Below, one piece after another: positions 17,291-25,730 of a stretch of DNA of 64,000 nt. The notes under the pieces are model-generated. The model made no database searches, was not told the origin of the DNA, and was given only the letters and a program-made list of their open reading frames with translations. This DNA comes from RHKX01 sp963826475. GTDB lineage: Bacteria; Actinomycetota; Thermoleophilia; Solirubrobacterales; 70-9. Location: NCBI GenBank assembly GCA_963826475.1, contig CAWGXC010000003.1, positions 1,240,001-1,304,000 of the forward strand. Direction: 5' to 3'. The position numbers and the translations under genes were made by a program. The number at the start of each line of letters is the position of its first letter. Position 1 is the stretch's first letter.

Positions 17291-18179
17291 CTAACGGGCA
17301 TCCCGACGACACCTTGACCCGCCACCAGCCCATGATCGCCCCGAGCGGGCCCCAGGTCGGGACGACGCGAGTCTCGCCGCACCCCGCCTCGCCGGTCGCG
17401 TCGTTGCTGACGACCTCCCACCTGTGAGCGCCCGGGTCGTCGACCATCCGGTTGACGTGTGCCCGCACCGCATCCTGGCGGTTGCCCCGACGAGCGGCTG
17501 CGCTTCGCAGTGCCCGGAGGCGGTCGATCAGCTCCGCCCGGACCCGCTCGAGATCCTCGACGCCGGCCACCCTGCCGAGCGGCCCACCGACCGGTCTCGG
17601 GGTCGGAGGCATGGCCGGGTCATGCCACGCGTAGGCGGCTATCTCAGCTTCCAGACGACCGATCTGGTCGCGTAGTGCGTCCCGCACGAGGCGCGGATCC
17701 GCGTTCGGCTCGATCTCCGGGAAGGGCGCAAGTGGCGGGCCGGCGGGTGCGCCGGTGCGGTCGGTGTAGATCGCGAGGGCCAGGGTCCGGGGGTCGAGAC
17801 CTCGCTCGCGAGCCCTGGCCAACGCCTCGGCCGCGATCGCGCCGGCCTCGGCCAGGCCGGCGGCCGCCTGGGTCACGAAGGTGCCCTTGCCCTGCTGGGA
17901 GACGATCAGACCCTCCCCCTCCAGTTCACGGTAGACGGCGCGCGCGGTGTTGACGTTCACCGCTGCGAAGTCGGCGAGCTCGCGCACGCTGGGGACGCGA
18001 TCGCCGGGGCGGAGCGCGCCGCGGACGAGCATCCCCCGGATCCTCCACTCCAACTGCGTGCCCAGCGGCAGCTCCCCATCTCTGTCGACGGCGAAGTCGA
18101 CGAGGCTTGCCCGCTCCGCCTCGTCCGCCGAGAGCGGGAAGTCGGCGAGCCGTGGTCCGCTGTCCGTCAGGTGTGCCAC
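17291..18179 (-). CDS. GntR family transcriptional regulator, probable +1 slip near the 3' end
   Basis: From GTG 18179 the N-terminal 75 residues form a GntR winged helix (GTQLEWRIRGMLVRGALRPG, then RVPSVRELADFAAVNVNTAR and GLIVSQQGKGTFV). About 220 further residues form a helical domain of unknown ligand specificity. The frame as given has no stop and would run antiphase through the YrbE gene to 16608, which is implausible. If one base of the run at 17302-17304 is removed, the protein ends ...VKVSSDAR at TAG 17291, 24 bases before the YrbE start, giving about 295 residues. It is the natural regulator of the operon. Confidence 0.75.
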
Positions 18180-18188
18180 CAGAGCAGC

Positions 18189-18217
18189 ACAGTAGCCGCT
18201 CCCACCGTGCTAGTCAA
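18189..18217 (-). promoter_or_regulatory. Promoter of the GntR-YrbE operon
   Basis: On the minus strand TTGACT (18217-18212), a 17-base spacer and TACTGT (18194-18189) make a good sigma-70-type promoter. The start point would fall about three bases before the GTG start codon, so the message is nearly leaderless. GTGC...GCAC flanking the -35 box suggests an operator for GntR autoregulation. Confidence 0.65.
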
Positions 18218-18242
18218 ATGGCACAGTGCACCCCAGGCGCGG

Positions 18243-18497
18243 CTAAGCGTCCGAAGTCACCTCGGCCGGGGCCGTCTCGAGCTTGCGAACCAGCTCGTCG
18301 AGGTCCAGGCGCTGCAGCTCGCCTGAGACGGCGTCGAGCTCGTCCTTGCAGTACTCGACGAGGACCTTGCCCTCGCGGCAGAGCTCGAGCGTCTCGCGCA
18401 ACTCGGCCTTGCCCGAATCGAGGCGCAGGATGATCGCCTCGAGGCGGTCGACCGCGGACTCGTAGCTCTCCGGCTTCTCTGGCTCAGTCATCTTCAA
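18243..18497 (-). CDS. xseB: Exodeoxyribonuclease VII small subunit
   Basis: 84 residues with the family core ESYESAVDRLEAIILRLDSG and LELCREGKVLVEYCKDEL, a two-helix coiled coil that binds the large subunit. Exonuclease VII degrades single-stranded DNA in both directions into oligonucleotides during repair. The start overlaps the xseA stop by 14 bases, the usual arrangement ensuring matched synthesis of the two subunits. Confidence 0.92.
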   Translation of the reverse strand: MKMTEPEKPESYESAVDRLEAIILRLDSGKAELRETLELCREGKVLVEYCKDELDAVSGELQRLDLDELVRKLETAPAEVTSDA

Positions 18498-19899
18498 GTA
18501 CCTCCGCGGTCACATGATCGTCGGCGAAGCGGACGTGCAGCCGTCCTTCGCGGCGCGCGGCATCCGCGGTGCTGACCACGCCGCCCCCGGTCCCCTCCAC
18601 GATCGCGTACCCGCGCTCGAGCACGCGCGCGGGATCGTGGGCGGCGAGCGTCTTGGCGAGCCGCCCGAGCACCGCCGCCCGCTCCGTCGGTGACGCAGTC
18701 CGGTGGCGAGCGAGCGCAACCGCCTCGGCGTGGAGCTCGCGTCGAGCCCCCTCGATCGAGTGCTGCGCCGCGGCACGCTTGCGCCCGAGGACGGTCGCCC
18801 GCGTCGTCGTCTCCCGAGTCCCGGCCTCGATGGCGCGCCGAGCCGAGGCGCGGATCTCGCGGATCTTCTGGTGGAGGTCGCGGCGCTGGCCGTCGGTGTG
18901 GTGGGCGAGCGCCCGGGCGACGCCGGCGAGGCGCCTTGCCCTCCCCCGCCCCGACTCCGAGCCGGCGCGCGCGAGCGTGACGCCGAGCGCGGAGAGCCGG
19001 CGGCGTGCGGCTGTGACATCGATCGCGATCGACACCTCGGTGGCGTGCGTCGGAGTCGAGCAGCTGAACGCGGCGACGTCATCGATCAGCGTGCGGTCCG
19101 ACTCGTGGCCGACGGCGGAGATCACCGGTACGCGCAGCAGCGCCACGGTCCGGCAGAGGGTCTCGTCGCAGAAGGCCCAAAGGTCGGCGAGGCTGCCCCC
19201 ACCCCGCGCGACGATGATCACCTCGACCTCGGGAATGGCAGCCAGATCGGCGAGCGCACGGCCGATCCGCGGCGCTGCATGGCGATCCTGGACGGGCGGG
19301 TGGGCGAAGATGGCCCGCCCGGCCCAGCCGCGCCGGGCGAGCCCGGCCACGACGTCCGCCTCAGCGGCGGATCCGCGGCCGGTGACGATGCCGATCGCCT
19401 TCGGCAGCGCCGGCCGCGGCAATCGCTTCTGCGGCTCGAAGAGGCCCTCGTCGGCGAGCTTGCGCCGCAGGAGCGCGAGCTGGGCGAGCAGGTCGCCCTC
19501 CCCGGCGAGGCGCAGATAGGTGCAGCGAAAGCTGAACGACGGCGAGGCGGTCGCGCTTCCGGGGTAGTAGTCGGGGCCGCCGGCGACGACGACCTCGGCG
19601 CCGTCGCGAACGCTGGCATCGGGGAGGTTGAGTCGGTCCCACGCGTCACGCCACATCGCGCAGGGAACGGCGCCGTCGGAGTCGCGGAGCTCGAAGTAGA
19701 CGCCCTTGGCGGTCACGCGCAGGCCGGTGATCTCACCGATCAGGCGCATCCGCGGGCGGCCGCGCATGTTGTCGCGCAGGCCGATCGCGTAGCGGCCGAC
19801 CGCGAACGGGCCGGGGAGCCCGTCGGTCGGGTCAGGCGCCGCCGCGGCGATCGGCTCCGCGCCGACCACGTTCGCGAATCCCTCTAGCTCCTCGGCCAT
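18484..19899 (-). CDS. xseA: Exodeoxyribonuclease VII large subunit
   Basis: About 471 residues from ATG 19899 (GTG 19905 is an alternative). The N-terminal OB fold (LIGEITGLRVTAKGVYFELR, PCAMWRDAWDRL) precedes the catalytic domain, with GIVTGRGSAAEADV, EVIIVARGGGSLADLWAF and PVISAVGHESDRTLIDDVA, all diagnostic XseA blocks; the C-terminal part is a long helical arm that contacts XseB. The C-terminal RGYAIVEGTGGGVV is also conserved. Together with xseB it forms a two-gene operon for DNA repair. Confidence 0.95.
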   Translation of the reverse strand: MAEELEGFANVVGAEPIAAAAPDPTDGLPGPFAVGRYAIGLRDNMRGRPRMRLIGEITGLRVTAKGVYFELRDSDGAVPCAMWRDAWDRLNLPDASVRDGAEVVVAGGPDYYPGSATASPSFSFRCTYLRLAGEGDLLAQLALLRRKLADEGLFEPQKRLPRPALPKAIGIVTGRGSAAEADVVAGLARRGWAGRAIFAHPPVQDRHAAPRIGRALADLAAIPEVEVIIVARGGGSLADLWAFCDETLCRTVALLRVPVISAVGHESDRTLIDDVAAFSCSTPTHATEVSIAIDVTAARRRLSALGVTLARAGSESGRGRARRLAGVARALAHHTDGQRRDLHQKIREIRASARRAIEAGTRETTTRATVLGRKRAAAQHSIEGARRELHAEAVALARHRTASPTERAAVLGRLAKTLAAHDPARVLERGYAIVEGTGGGVVSTADAARREGRLHVRFADDHVTAEVLEDD

Positions 19900-19939
19900 G
19901 AGCACCGAGGATGGCAGGCCTCGCGGCCGGCAGGCAGGC

Positions 19940-21484
19940 TCAGGCGGGCGTCAGCTCCGCCGGCTCGCCGGCGCCGACCTTCTCGATCTCGTACTCGCCG
20001 AGGTCGAACGACTTGGTCATGCGCTCGTGCGCGAAGGTCCAGTCGGGCCACAGGGTCGAGTTGCGGCCGGTCTCGTCGACGTACCAGCTCGAGCAGCCTC
20101 CCTTCATCCAGACGGTCGTCTTCATCTTCCGGTCGATCTCGGCGATGAAACGGTCCTGCACATCGATCCGGGCGTCGACGCTGGCGATGTCGTTGGCCTC
20201 GATCTTGCTCAGCGCGTCGAGGACGTAGGTGATCTGGTTCTCGGCCATCTGCACGGCCGACATATGACCCGTGCCGAAGTTGGGTCCGCCCAGGATGAAC
20301 AGGTTCGGAAAGCCGCTGACCGTCGTGCAGCGATGGGCCTTGGGGCTGCCGTCCCAGAGCTCGCCGAGGTTGACGCCTCCACGGCCGGTGAAGATCCGCG
20401 CACCCGGGAAGCCGGTGACGTCGAAGCCGGTGCCGAGGATGATCGCGTCGACCTCGCGCTCGGTGCCGTTGCTGCCGTAGACCTTGTTGCCGCGAACCTC
20501 GGCGAGCCCCTCCGTGAGCAACTCGACGTTGTCCTTCGCGACCGCGGGGTAGAAGTCGTTGGAGACGAGGATCCGCTTGCACCCGATCGTGTAGTTCGGC
20601 GTCAGCTTGCGGCGCAGCTCCGGATCCTTGACCTGGTCATGCAGATGCTTCTCCGCCACTCGCTGGGGGAGCAGCTTCATCAGCTTGGGGTTCTTGACGA
20701 AGCCGAGGACGAGGATCTCATGGCTCCAATACAGCGCGCTGCGGTGAAGCTTTCGAAGGACCGGGAATCGTCGGTAGAGCCGCCGTTGCCGCGCCCTGAT
20801 CGGATGATCACCCCGCGGCGTGAGCCACGCCGGCGTCCGCTGGAAGAGATGGAGCTTGTCGACGTCGGGCTGGATCTTGGGAACGAACTGGATCGCGGAG
20901 GCGCCGGTGCCGATTGCCGCGACGCGCTTGCCCTTGAGTTCGTAGTCGTGGTTCCAGCGAGCCGAGTGGAAGACCTCGCCCTCGAAGTCCTCAAGCCCGG
21001 GGACGTCAGGCATGCGGGGCTCGATCAGGCCGCCGATGCCGCCGATCAGGAACTTGGCGCGGAAGTCACCGCGGGATGTCTCGACATCCCACGCCTTCAC
21101 GTCCTCGTTCCAGGTCGCGGCGCTGACCTCGGACTCGAAGCGGATCCGGCGAATCAGGTCGTGCTCCTCCGCGACCGTCTTCAGATACCGGTAGATCTCA
21201 GGCTGAGCGGAAAAGGATCGGGACCAGTCCGGGTTCGGTGCGAAGGAGAGCGAGTAGAGGTGCGAGGGGACGTCGCACGCGCAGCCGGGGTAGGTGTTGT
21301 CGCGCCACGTGCCACCGACGCTGGAAGCGCGCTCGAAGACGACGAAGTCCTCGACCCCCGCCTGCTGCAGCTTGATGGCCATTCCGAGGCCGGCGAAGCC
21401 GGTGCCGATGATCGCGATCCGGACCTCGCGCGGGTCCTGCCCGGTTGTCCTCGTCTCGTCACTCTGCACGGTCGTCGCTTCCAC
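19940..21484 (-). CDS. Flavin-containing monooxygenase, Baeyer-Villiger type
   Basis: 514 residues. GTGFAGLG near residue 27 binds FAD; FEGEVFHSARW near residue 170 is the FxGxxxHxxxW fingerprint of Baeyer-Villiger monooxygenases and N-hydroxylating relatives; it is followed by AAIGTGASAIQF, the second Rossmann motif for NADPH, and NAIILGTGFDV-like DAIILGTGFDVTGFPG near 350. Such enzymes insert oxygen next to a ketone or oxidise N and S atoms. The GTG start 21484 is supported by a strong GGAGGAG. It diverges from a TetR gene with shared operator repeats, which implies substrate-induced expression. Confidence 0.88.
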   Translation of the reverse strand: MEATTVQSDETRTTGQDPREVRIAIIGTGFAGLGMAIKLQQAGVEDFVVFERASSVGGTWRDNTYPGCACDVPSHLYSLSFAPNPDWSRSFSAQPEIYRYLKTVAEEHDLIRRIRFESEVSAATWNEDVKAWDVETSRGDFRAKFLIGGIGGLIEPRMPDVPGLEDFEGEVFHSARWNHDYELKGKRVAAIGTGASAIQFVPKIQPDVDKLHLFQRTPAWLTPRGDHPIRARQRRLYRRFPVLRKLHRSALYWSHEILVLGFVKNPKLMKLLPQRVAEKHLHDQVKDPELRRKLTPNYTIGCKRILVSNDFYPAVAKDNVELLTEGLAEVRGNKVYGSNGTEREVDAIILGTGFDVTGFPGARIFTGRGGVNLGELWDGSPKAHRCTTVSGFPNLFILGGPNFGTGHMSAVQMAENQITYVLDALSKIEANDIASVDARIDVQDRFIAEIDRKMKTTVWMKGGCSSWYVDETGRNSTLWPDWTFAHERMTKSFDLGEYEIEKVGAGEPAELTPA

Positions 21485-21529
21485 GGTTCTCCTCCGTCGC
21501 TGAACAACTTCAAACCTCTCGCTACTGAT

Positions 21530-21550
21530 GGTAACCTACTATCGGTAACC
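21530..21550. promoter_or_regulatory. Operator candidate, two GGTAACC repeats
   Basis: GGTAACC occurs at 21530-21536 and again at 21544-21550, a 14-bp period, in the 72-bp gap between the monooxygenase and TetR genes. Each repeat is itself nearly symmetric. Their position directly before the leaderless-looking TetR start (GTG 21557) fits binding by TetR to repress both genes. Confidence 0.5.
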
Positions 21551-21556
21551 CCTTAA

Positions 21557-22246
21557 GTGACGTCCCCCACACAGACATCGCCCACGGACCGGCGCGCCGC
21601 GCTCGATACGGAGCTCGCGCGCCATTCCCATGGGCGGGTCCCGGGTGAGCTGCGGCGACGCCAGCTCCTCGAGCTGGCCACCCAGCTCTTCACGGAGCGG
21701 GGCTACGCGGCCGCGTCCATGGACGAGCTCGCGACCCGCGCCGGCGTCTCGAAACCCGTTATCTACTCGCAATTCGGCTCCAAGGAAGGGCTGCTCGTCG
21801 CCACCATCGAGGCCCTGGGAATCGAGCTCAACGAAGCGGTGGCCGCAGCGGTCATCGCTGAAACCGAACCCGAGGACCTGCTCCGGGCCGGGAGCCTCGC
21901 CTTCTTCCGCTTCGTCGGCGAGCGCCATGCCACCTGGTCGATGGTCTTCGGTGCCGCGCGCTCGCTCGACGATCGCTCGCGCCCCGGCGAGGAGAAGATC
22001 GCTGAGATCCGCACCCGCCAGGACGCGCTCGTCTCAGCGGTCATCCTGGCCTCCGCCCGCCGGCTCGGCGGCGAGCCGGATCCGCTCGAGGTCGGCGCGC
22101 TGACCCGCGGCCTCAACGGCCTCTACGAGGGGCTGGTGGAGTGGTGGGAGTCCAATCCCGAGATCGAACCGGAGCAGCTCACCGAGTGGATCATGAGCCT
22201 CGTCCTCCCCGGCCTCACCGCCATGGCCGAGCGGGAAACCGTCTAG
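21557..22246 (+). CDS. TetR family transcriptional regulator
   Basis: 229 residues. The N-terminal DNA-binding region reads RRRQLLELATQLFTERGYA, AASMDELATRAGVSKPVIYS and QFGSKEGLLVATIEAL, a textbook TetR helix-turn-helix at residues about 32-80. The C-terminal ligand domain is helical and includes GLNGLYEGLVEWWES. It is divergently placed to the flavin monooxygenase and most likely represses it; the inducer is presumably a ketone or related substrate (inference from neighbour). Confidence 0.9.
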   Translation: MTSPTQTSPTDRRAALDTELARHSHGRVPGELRRRQLLELATQLFTERGYAAASMDELATRAGVSKPVIYSQFGSKEGLLVATIEALGIELNEAVAAAVIAETEPEDLLRAGSLAFFRFVGERHATWSMVFGAARSLDDRSRPGEEKIAEIRTRQDALVSAVILASARRLGGEPDPLEVGALTRGLNGLYEGLVEWWESNPEIEPEQLTEWIMSLVLPGLTAMAERETV

Positions 22247-22257
22247 CGGCCCGCTGA

Positions 22258-23598
22258 CTACCTCGGCGACTTGGCCGCCGGCTCCGCTCGGGAGTCGAGG
22301 GCCGTCCAGACCCCCTGCCGGAGCCGATAGCCCAGCAGCGCCGAGCGGACGCCGCGGGCGTTCATCGAGCTGCGAAGGAGCTCGTTCTCGTAGCCCGTGC
22401 GCGGAACCGCGAAGATCGCGCGGTGCCGTCGGCAGGCCCGTTTCGCTTCGCGGGGCTCGACCGCACCTCGCGGGACGATCCACCTCTCCCCGCGACGGCA
22501 GGCCGGACGGCGCTTGACGCCGCAGGTCTTGGCGAACCAGCGCCCGTACGGCAGCTTGGCTCCGGTCTTGATCAACGCGCAACGGCCGTCGCCGGGCTGC
22601 TGAGGGGCCCAGCTCCAGACCAGGCTCTCCAGCCGCCCGTCGAAGGGCTCGACCTGGTCGAGCCCGATCAAGTCGACGCCGCAGCGGGCCATGGCGGCCG
22701 CCGTCGGGGGCGTGATCCCGTCGTCGGCGGATCCGGAGCCCTTCGTCAATCGCGTCGAGTCCTCGTAATAGCGGATCAACCTGAAGTCGTACTCCCGGAC
22801 GTCGTAGTCAGGCCCGCACGACGGGTAATCCTCGAACCCGAACGGGCGCGACTCGCGGTGCTCCTGCCAGGAGTACGCGTACGACTGCCAGGCGCTCCCC
22901 TTGCCGCAACCGGAGACGATCAGCACCTGCTTGCCGGCCGCGCGAATCTCGTCGCGCGTCACGTCGGGCGAGACCTCGGTGCAGCCACCGCCGGGCGGGC
23001 GATAGACGAGGTCGCCGAGCTTGCTCGCAATCGAATCGGCGGCATCGTCGTGGGTCGCCTCGGTACTGAGGTCGTCCTCGAGGTAGAGCAGCAGGACCTG
23101 ATCGGAGTTCTCAGGTTCCCGGAGCCAGCCGGAGATCTCGCCGAGCACGGGGCCGAACTGCTTTTCGGTCGTGCACCCCACGCCGCCGCCCAGCCCGTGG
23201 CAGACGACCGGCCGATAGCCGTCGGCGGTGGGCACGCGGTGGAGATCGAGCTCGAGCGCGCGGACGTCGACGTCGAGCTGATCGACCAGGTTGAGCTGCT
23301 GATTGGAGTCCTGCGCGGACAGCGACTCCCCCATCTCCGCGGTCGAGTTGAACGAGTTGTGGGTGCCGACGTAGGGCGCGTTGCGCAGCGGCACGTCGGA
23401 GCCCAGCTCGTACTGCAGCGAGAGCGCCCGATCGACCCAGGATCCTGCGAAGTCGCTGACGTCGTCTGCCTGAGCGCTCGGCGCTCCGACCATGGCAACC
23501 GCGGCGGCACAGATCAGGGCGAGCCGAGCTCGCCGCAGCCTAACCTTGCTCCCATCGTCTTCCACGGCCGCTGAGCTTAGGGGTCCCGACTGATCCAT
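22258..23598 (-). CDS. Secreted PI-PLC-like phosphodiesterase
   Basis: 446 residues from ATG 23598; upstream in-frame sequence is rejected because it runs into the OsmC promoter. A basic N-terminus and hydrophobic core (LALICAAAVAMVGAPSAQA) form a signal peptide. The TIM-barrel catalytic features are YVGTHNSFNST (first catalytic His), VRALELDLHR (Glu/Asp metal ligands) and VVCHGLGGG (second His), matching the Ca2+-dependent phosphoinositide phospholipase C1 group. It would cleave phosphodiester head groups of lipids outside the cell. Cysteines in the C-terminal third (TCGVKRRPACRRGERW) may form disulfides. It converges with the TetR gene. Confidence 0.8.
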   Translation of the reverse strand: MDQSGPLSSAAVEDDGSKVRLRRARLALICAAAVAMVGAPSAQADDVSDFAGSWVDRALSLQYELGSDVPLRNAPYVGTHNSFNSTAEMGESLSAQDSNQQLNLVDQLDVDVRALELDLHRVPTADGYRPVVCHGLGGGVGCTTEKQFGPVLGEISGWLREPENSDQVLLLYLEDDLSTEATHDDAADSIASKLGDLVYRPPGGGCTEVSPDVTRDEIRAAGKQVLIVSGCGKGSAWQSYAYSWQEHRESRPFGFEDYPSCGPDYDVREYDFRLIRYYEDSTRLTKGSGSADDGITPPTAAAMARCGVDLIGLDQVEPFDGRLESLVWSWAPQQPGDGRCALIKTGAKLPYGRWFAKTCGVKRRPACRRGERWIVPRGAVEPREAKRACRRHRAIFAVPRTGYENELLRSSMNARGVRSALLGYRLRQGVWTALDSRAEPAAKSPR

Positions 23599-23669
23599 CG
23601 TCCGGGGGATTTCGAAACCAACTCCCGGGGCATGTCCCGTGCCCCGAAACGAACTGAAGGAGAACCGCG

Positions 23670-24095
23670 ATGGCGAGCACCGCAAACGTAAAATGGACCG
23701 GCGACGTGCAGGGCGGCCAGGGTGAGATCTCGACCGGCAGCGGCGCGGTCGGAGGCACCTACACGGCTGCCGGGCGCTTCGGCGACGGCGAGGGCACCAA
23801 TCCCGAGGAGCTCATCGCGGCAGCGCATGCCGCCTGCTTCTCGATGGCGCTGACGCTGGTCCTCAGCGAGGCCGGCCATGACCCGCAGAGCGTGGAGACG
23901 GACGCCAAGGTCGTGCTCAAGAAGGTCGAGGACGGATTCGAGATATCGAGGATCGGGCTCTCGACGGTCGGCACCGTGCCGGGCATCTCCGAGGAGGACT
24001 TCAAGGAGCATGCTGAGACCGCCAAGGTCAACTGTCCCGTCTCGAAGGCGCTGACCGGCCCGGAGATCACGCTCGAGGCTAAGCTCGCCGACTAG
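23670..24095 (+). CDS. OsmC family peroxiredoxin
   Basis: 141 residues of the OsmC/Ohr fold, which reduces organic hydroperoxides through two cysteines. Both are present: AAHAACFSMAL (Cys56) and VNCPVSKAL (Cys122), together with the family's NPEEL segment. The AAGGAG-type site (GAAGGAG) before ATG 23670 is strong. It opens a compact operon with a thioesterase and an alcohol dehydrogenase; the next gene begins immediately after its stop. Confidence 0.92.
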   Translation: MASTANVKWTGDVQGGQGEISTGSGAVGGTYTAAGRFGDGEGTNPEELIAAAHAACFSMALTLVLSEAGHDPQSVETDAKVVLKKVEDGFEISRIGLSTVGTVPGISEEDFKEHAETAKVNCPVSKALTGPEITLEAKLAD

Positions 24096-24566
24096 GTGAG
24101 CGCATCCGAAGAAACGATGACGGAGGGATCAGGCGGGCGCGGGTCCTACCCGCACCGCCTGACGATTCCGACCCGCTGGAACGACAACGACGTGTACGGG
24201 CACGTCAACAACGTCGAGTACTACGCGTTCTTCGACACGGTCATCAACCGCTGGCTGATCGCCGAGGGAGGCCTCGACATTCACGCCGGTGACGTGATCG
24301 GCGTCTGCGCCGAGTCCCACTGCACCTACAAGGACGGCTTCAGCTTCCCCGAGGATGTCGAAGCCGGCCTGCGGGTCGGCAAGCTCGGTCGCTCGAGCGT
24401 CCGCTACGAGATCGGGCTGTTCGCGACCGGCGCCGAGGAGCCGTCGGCGACCGGCTGGTTCGTGCACGTGTTCGTCGATGCCGGGACGCGCCGGCCGATT
24501 GCGATCCCCGAGCGGCTCCGCGCCTCGCTCGAGCGCCTGATCCCCGAGGGGATGAGCGGCGAGTGA
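24096..24566 (+). CDS. Acyl-CoA thioesterase, 4HBT hotdog family
   Basis: 156 residues if GTG 24096, directly after the OsmC stop, is used; ATG 24117 is an alternative. The core TRWNDNDVYGHVNNVEYYAF is the hotdog signature of 4-hydroxybenzoyl-CoA-type thioesterases, with the Asp/Asn nucleophile region (D-x3-H-x-N) intact. These enzymes release CoA from acyl- or aroyl-CoA esters. The stop overlaps the start of the dehydrogenase gene by four bases, so the operon order suggests detoxification or degradation of an acyl compound. Confidence 0.88.
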   Translation: MSASEETMTEGSGGRGSYPHRLTIPTRWNDNDVYGHVNNVEYYAFFDTVINRWLIAEGGLDIHAGDVIGVCAESHCTYKDGFSFPEDVEAGLRVGKLGRSSVRYEIGLFATGAEEPSATGWFVHVFVDAGTRRPIAIPERLRASLERLIPEGMSGE

Positions 24567-25690
24567 GGGTTCGCAGCGCCGTCCTTCGTGAGATGGGAGC
24601 AGCTCCTCCCTACGCCGACTCCCGACCGCTCGAGATCGTCGAGCTGAACCTGGATCCGCCCGGCACCGGCGAGCTCCTCGTCAAGGTGCGGGCCGCCGGC
24701 CTCTGCCACTCGGACCTCTCGGTGATCAACGGCTCGCGGCCACGCGTGATGCCGATGGCGCTCGGCCATGAAGCGGCGGGCGAGGTCGTCGAGACCGGAC
24801 CCGGTGATTCCGACTTCGAGCAGGGTGACCACGTCGTCCTCGCCTTCGTGCCCGCCTGCGGAGACTGCGAGCCGTGCCGTGCCGGCCGAGCGGCGCTGTG
24901 CGAACCGGGAGCGGCCGCCAACGCCGCGGGAACCCTGCTGAGCGGCGAGCGTCGCCTGCACGAGCCGGACGGCGGCGAGATGAACCACCATCTCGGGGTG
25001 TCCGCCTTCTCCGACCACATCGTCGTCTCGGAGGCCTCCGCCGTGAAGGTCGATCCCGAGCTCCCGTTCGAGCTCGCCGCCCTGTTCGGATGCGCCGTCC
25101 TGACCGGCGTCGGGGCAGCGGTCAACGCGGCCCGGATCGCTCCCGGAGAGCGGGTCGCCGTCTTCGGCCTCGGTGGAGTCGGGCTCTCGGCCCTGCTCGG
25201 TGCCGTGTTGCAGGAGGCGAGCACGATCGTCGCCGTTGACGTCATCCCCGAGAAGCTCGAGCTCGCCCTCGAGCTCGGGGCCACCCACGCCGTCGCCGCC
25301 GGCGAGGGCGCGGTGGAGGCGGTGCGCGAAGCCACCGGAGGGGGCGCCGACCACGCCATCGAGACCGTGGGCAGCGCTCGGGTCCTCGCCGACGCCTACG
25401 CCGCCACTCGCCGCGGCGGCACGACCACGACCGTCGGCCTCCCCGATCCCAGCCAGATGCTCAGCATCCCCGCGGTCAGCCTCGTCGCCGAGGAGCGGAC
25501 CCTGCGCGGCTCGTACCTCGGTTCCAGCGTGCCGGCCAGGGATCTGCCGCGGTTCATCGACCTGCATCGGCGCGGACGCCTGGACGTCGAGAGGCTGCTC
25601 ACCCATCGTCTTCCGCTCGATCAGATCAACGAGGGCTTCGATCGGCTCGCGAGTGGCGAAGCTGTTCGCCAGGCGGTCATCTTCGACTGA
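24563..25690 (+). CDS. Zinc-dependent alcohol dehydrogenase (MDR family)
   Basis: 375 residues. The catalytic zinc ligands are seen in GLCHSDLSVI (Cys) and LGHEAAGEVVETG (His-Glu); the structural zinc lobe is CGDCEPCRAGRAALC; the dinucleotide fold is VFGLGGVGLSALLG. The sequence resembles class III-like and aryl-alcohol dehydrogenases that oxidise alcohols with NAD+. The GTG start overlaps the thioesterase stop (GTGA), so the two are co-translated. Confidence 0.9.
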   Translation: MRVRSAVLREMGAAPPYADSRPLEIVELNLDPPGTGELLVKVRAAGLCHSDLSVINGSRPRVMPMALGHEAAGEVVETGPGDSDFEQGDHVVLAFVPACGDCEPCRAGRAALCEPGAAANAAGTLLSGERRLHEPDGGEMNHHLGVSAFSDHIVVSEASAVKVDPELPFELAALFGCAVLTGVGAAVNAARIAPGERVAVFGLGGVGLSALLGAVLQEASTIVAVDVIPEKLELALELGATHAVAAGEGAVEAVREATGGGADHAIETVGSARVLADAYAATRRGGTTTTVGLPDPSQMLSIPAVSLVAEERTLRGSYLGSSVPARDLPRFIDLHRRGRLDVERLLTHRLPLDQINEGFDRLASGEAVRQAVIFD

Positions 25691-25705
25691 CGTTCACCGG
25701 GTCCC

Positions 25706-25721
25706 TTGCCACGTGTGGCAA
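25706..25721. promoter_or_regulatory. Perfect palindromic operator TTGCCAC-GT-GTGGCAA
   Basis: Two seven-base arms around a GT centre form a perfect inverted repeat ending nine bases before the ATG of the tandem-VOC dioxygenase. AAAATAG between the repeat and the start can act as a -10 region, making the message leaderless and placing the operator over the promoter. The cognate regulator is not adjacent. Confidence 0.6.
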
Positions 25722-25730
25722 AATAGTTGC

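Noticed and set aside
19898..21556. 552-codon plus-strand frame opposite the flavin monooxygenase
   Set aside because: Antisense to a gene with clear FAD/NADPH motifs; composition is that of a reversed GC-rich codon pattern.
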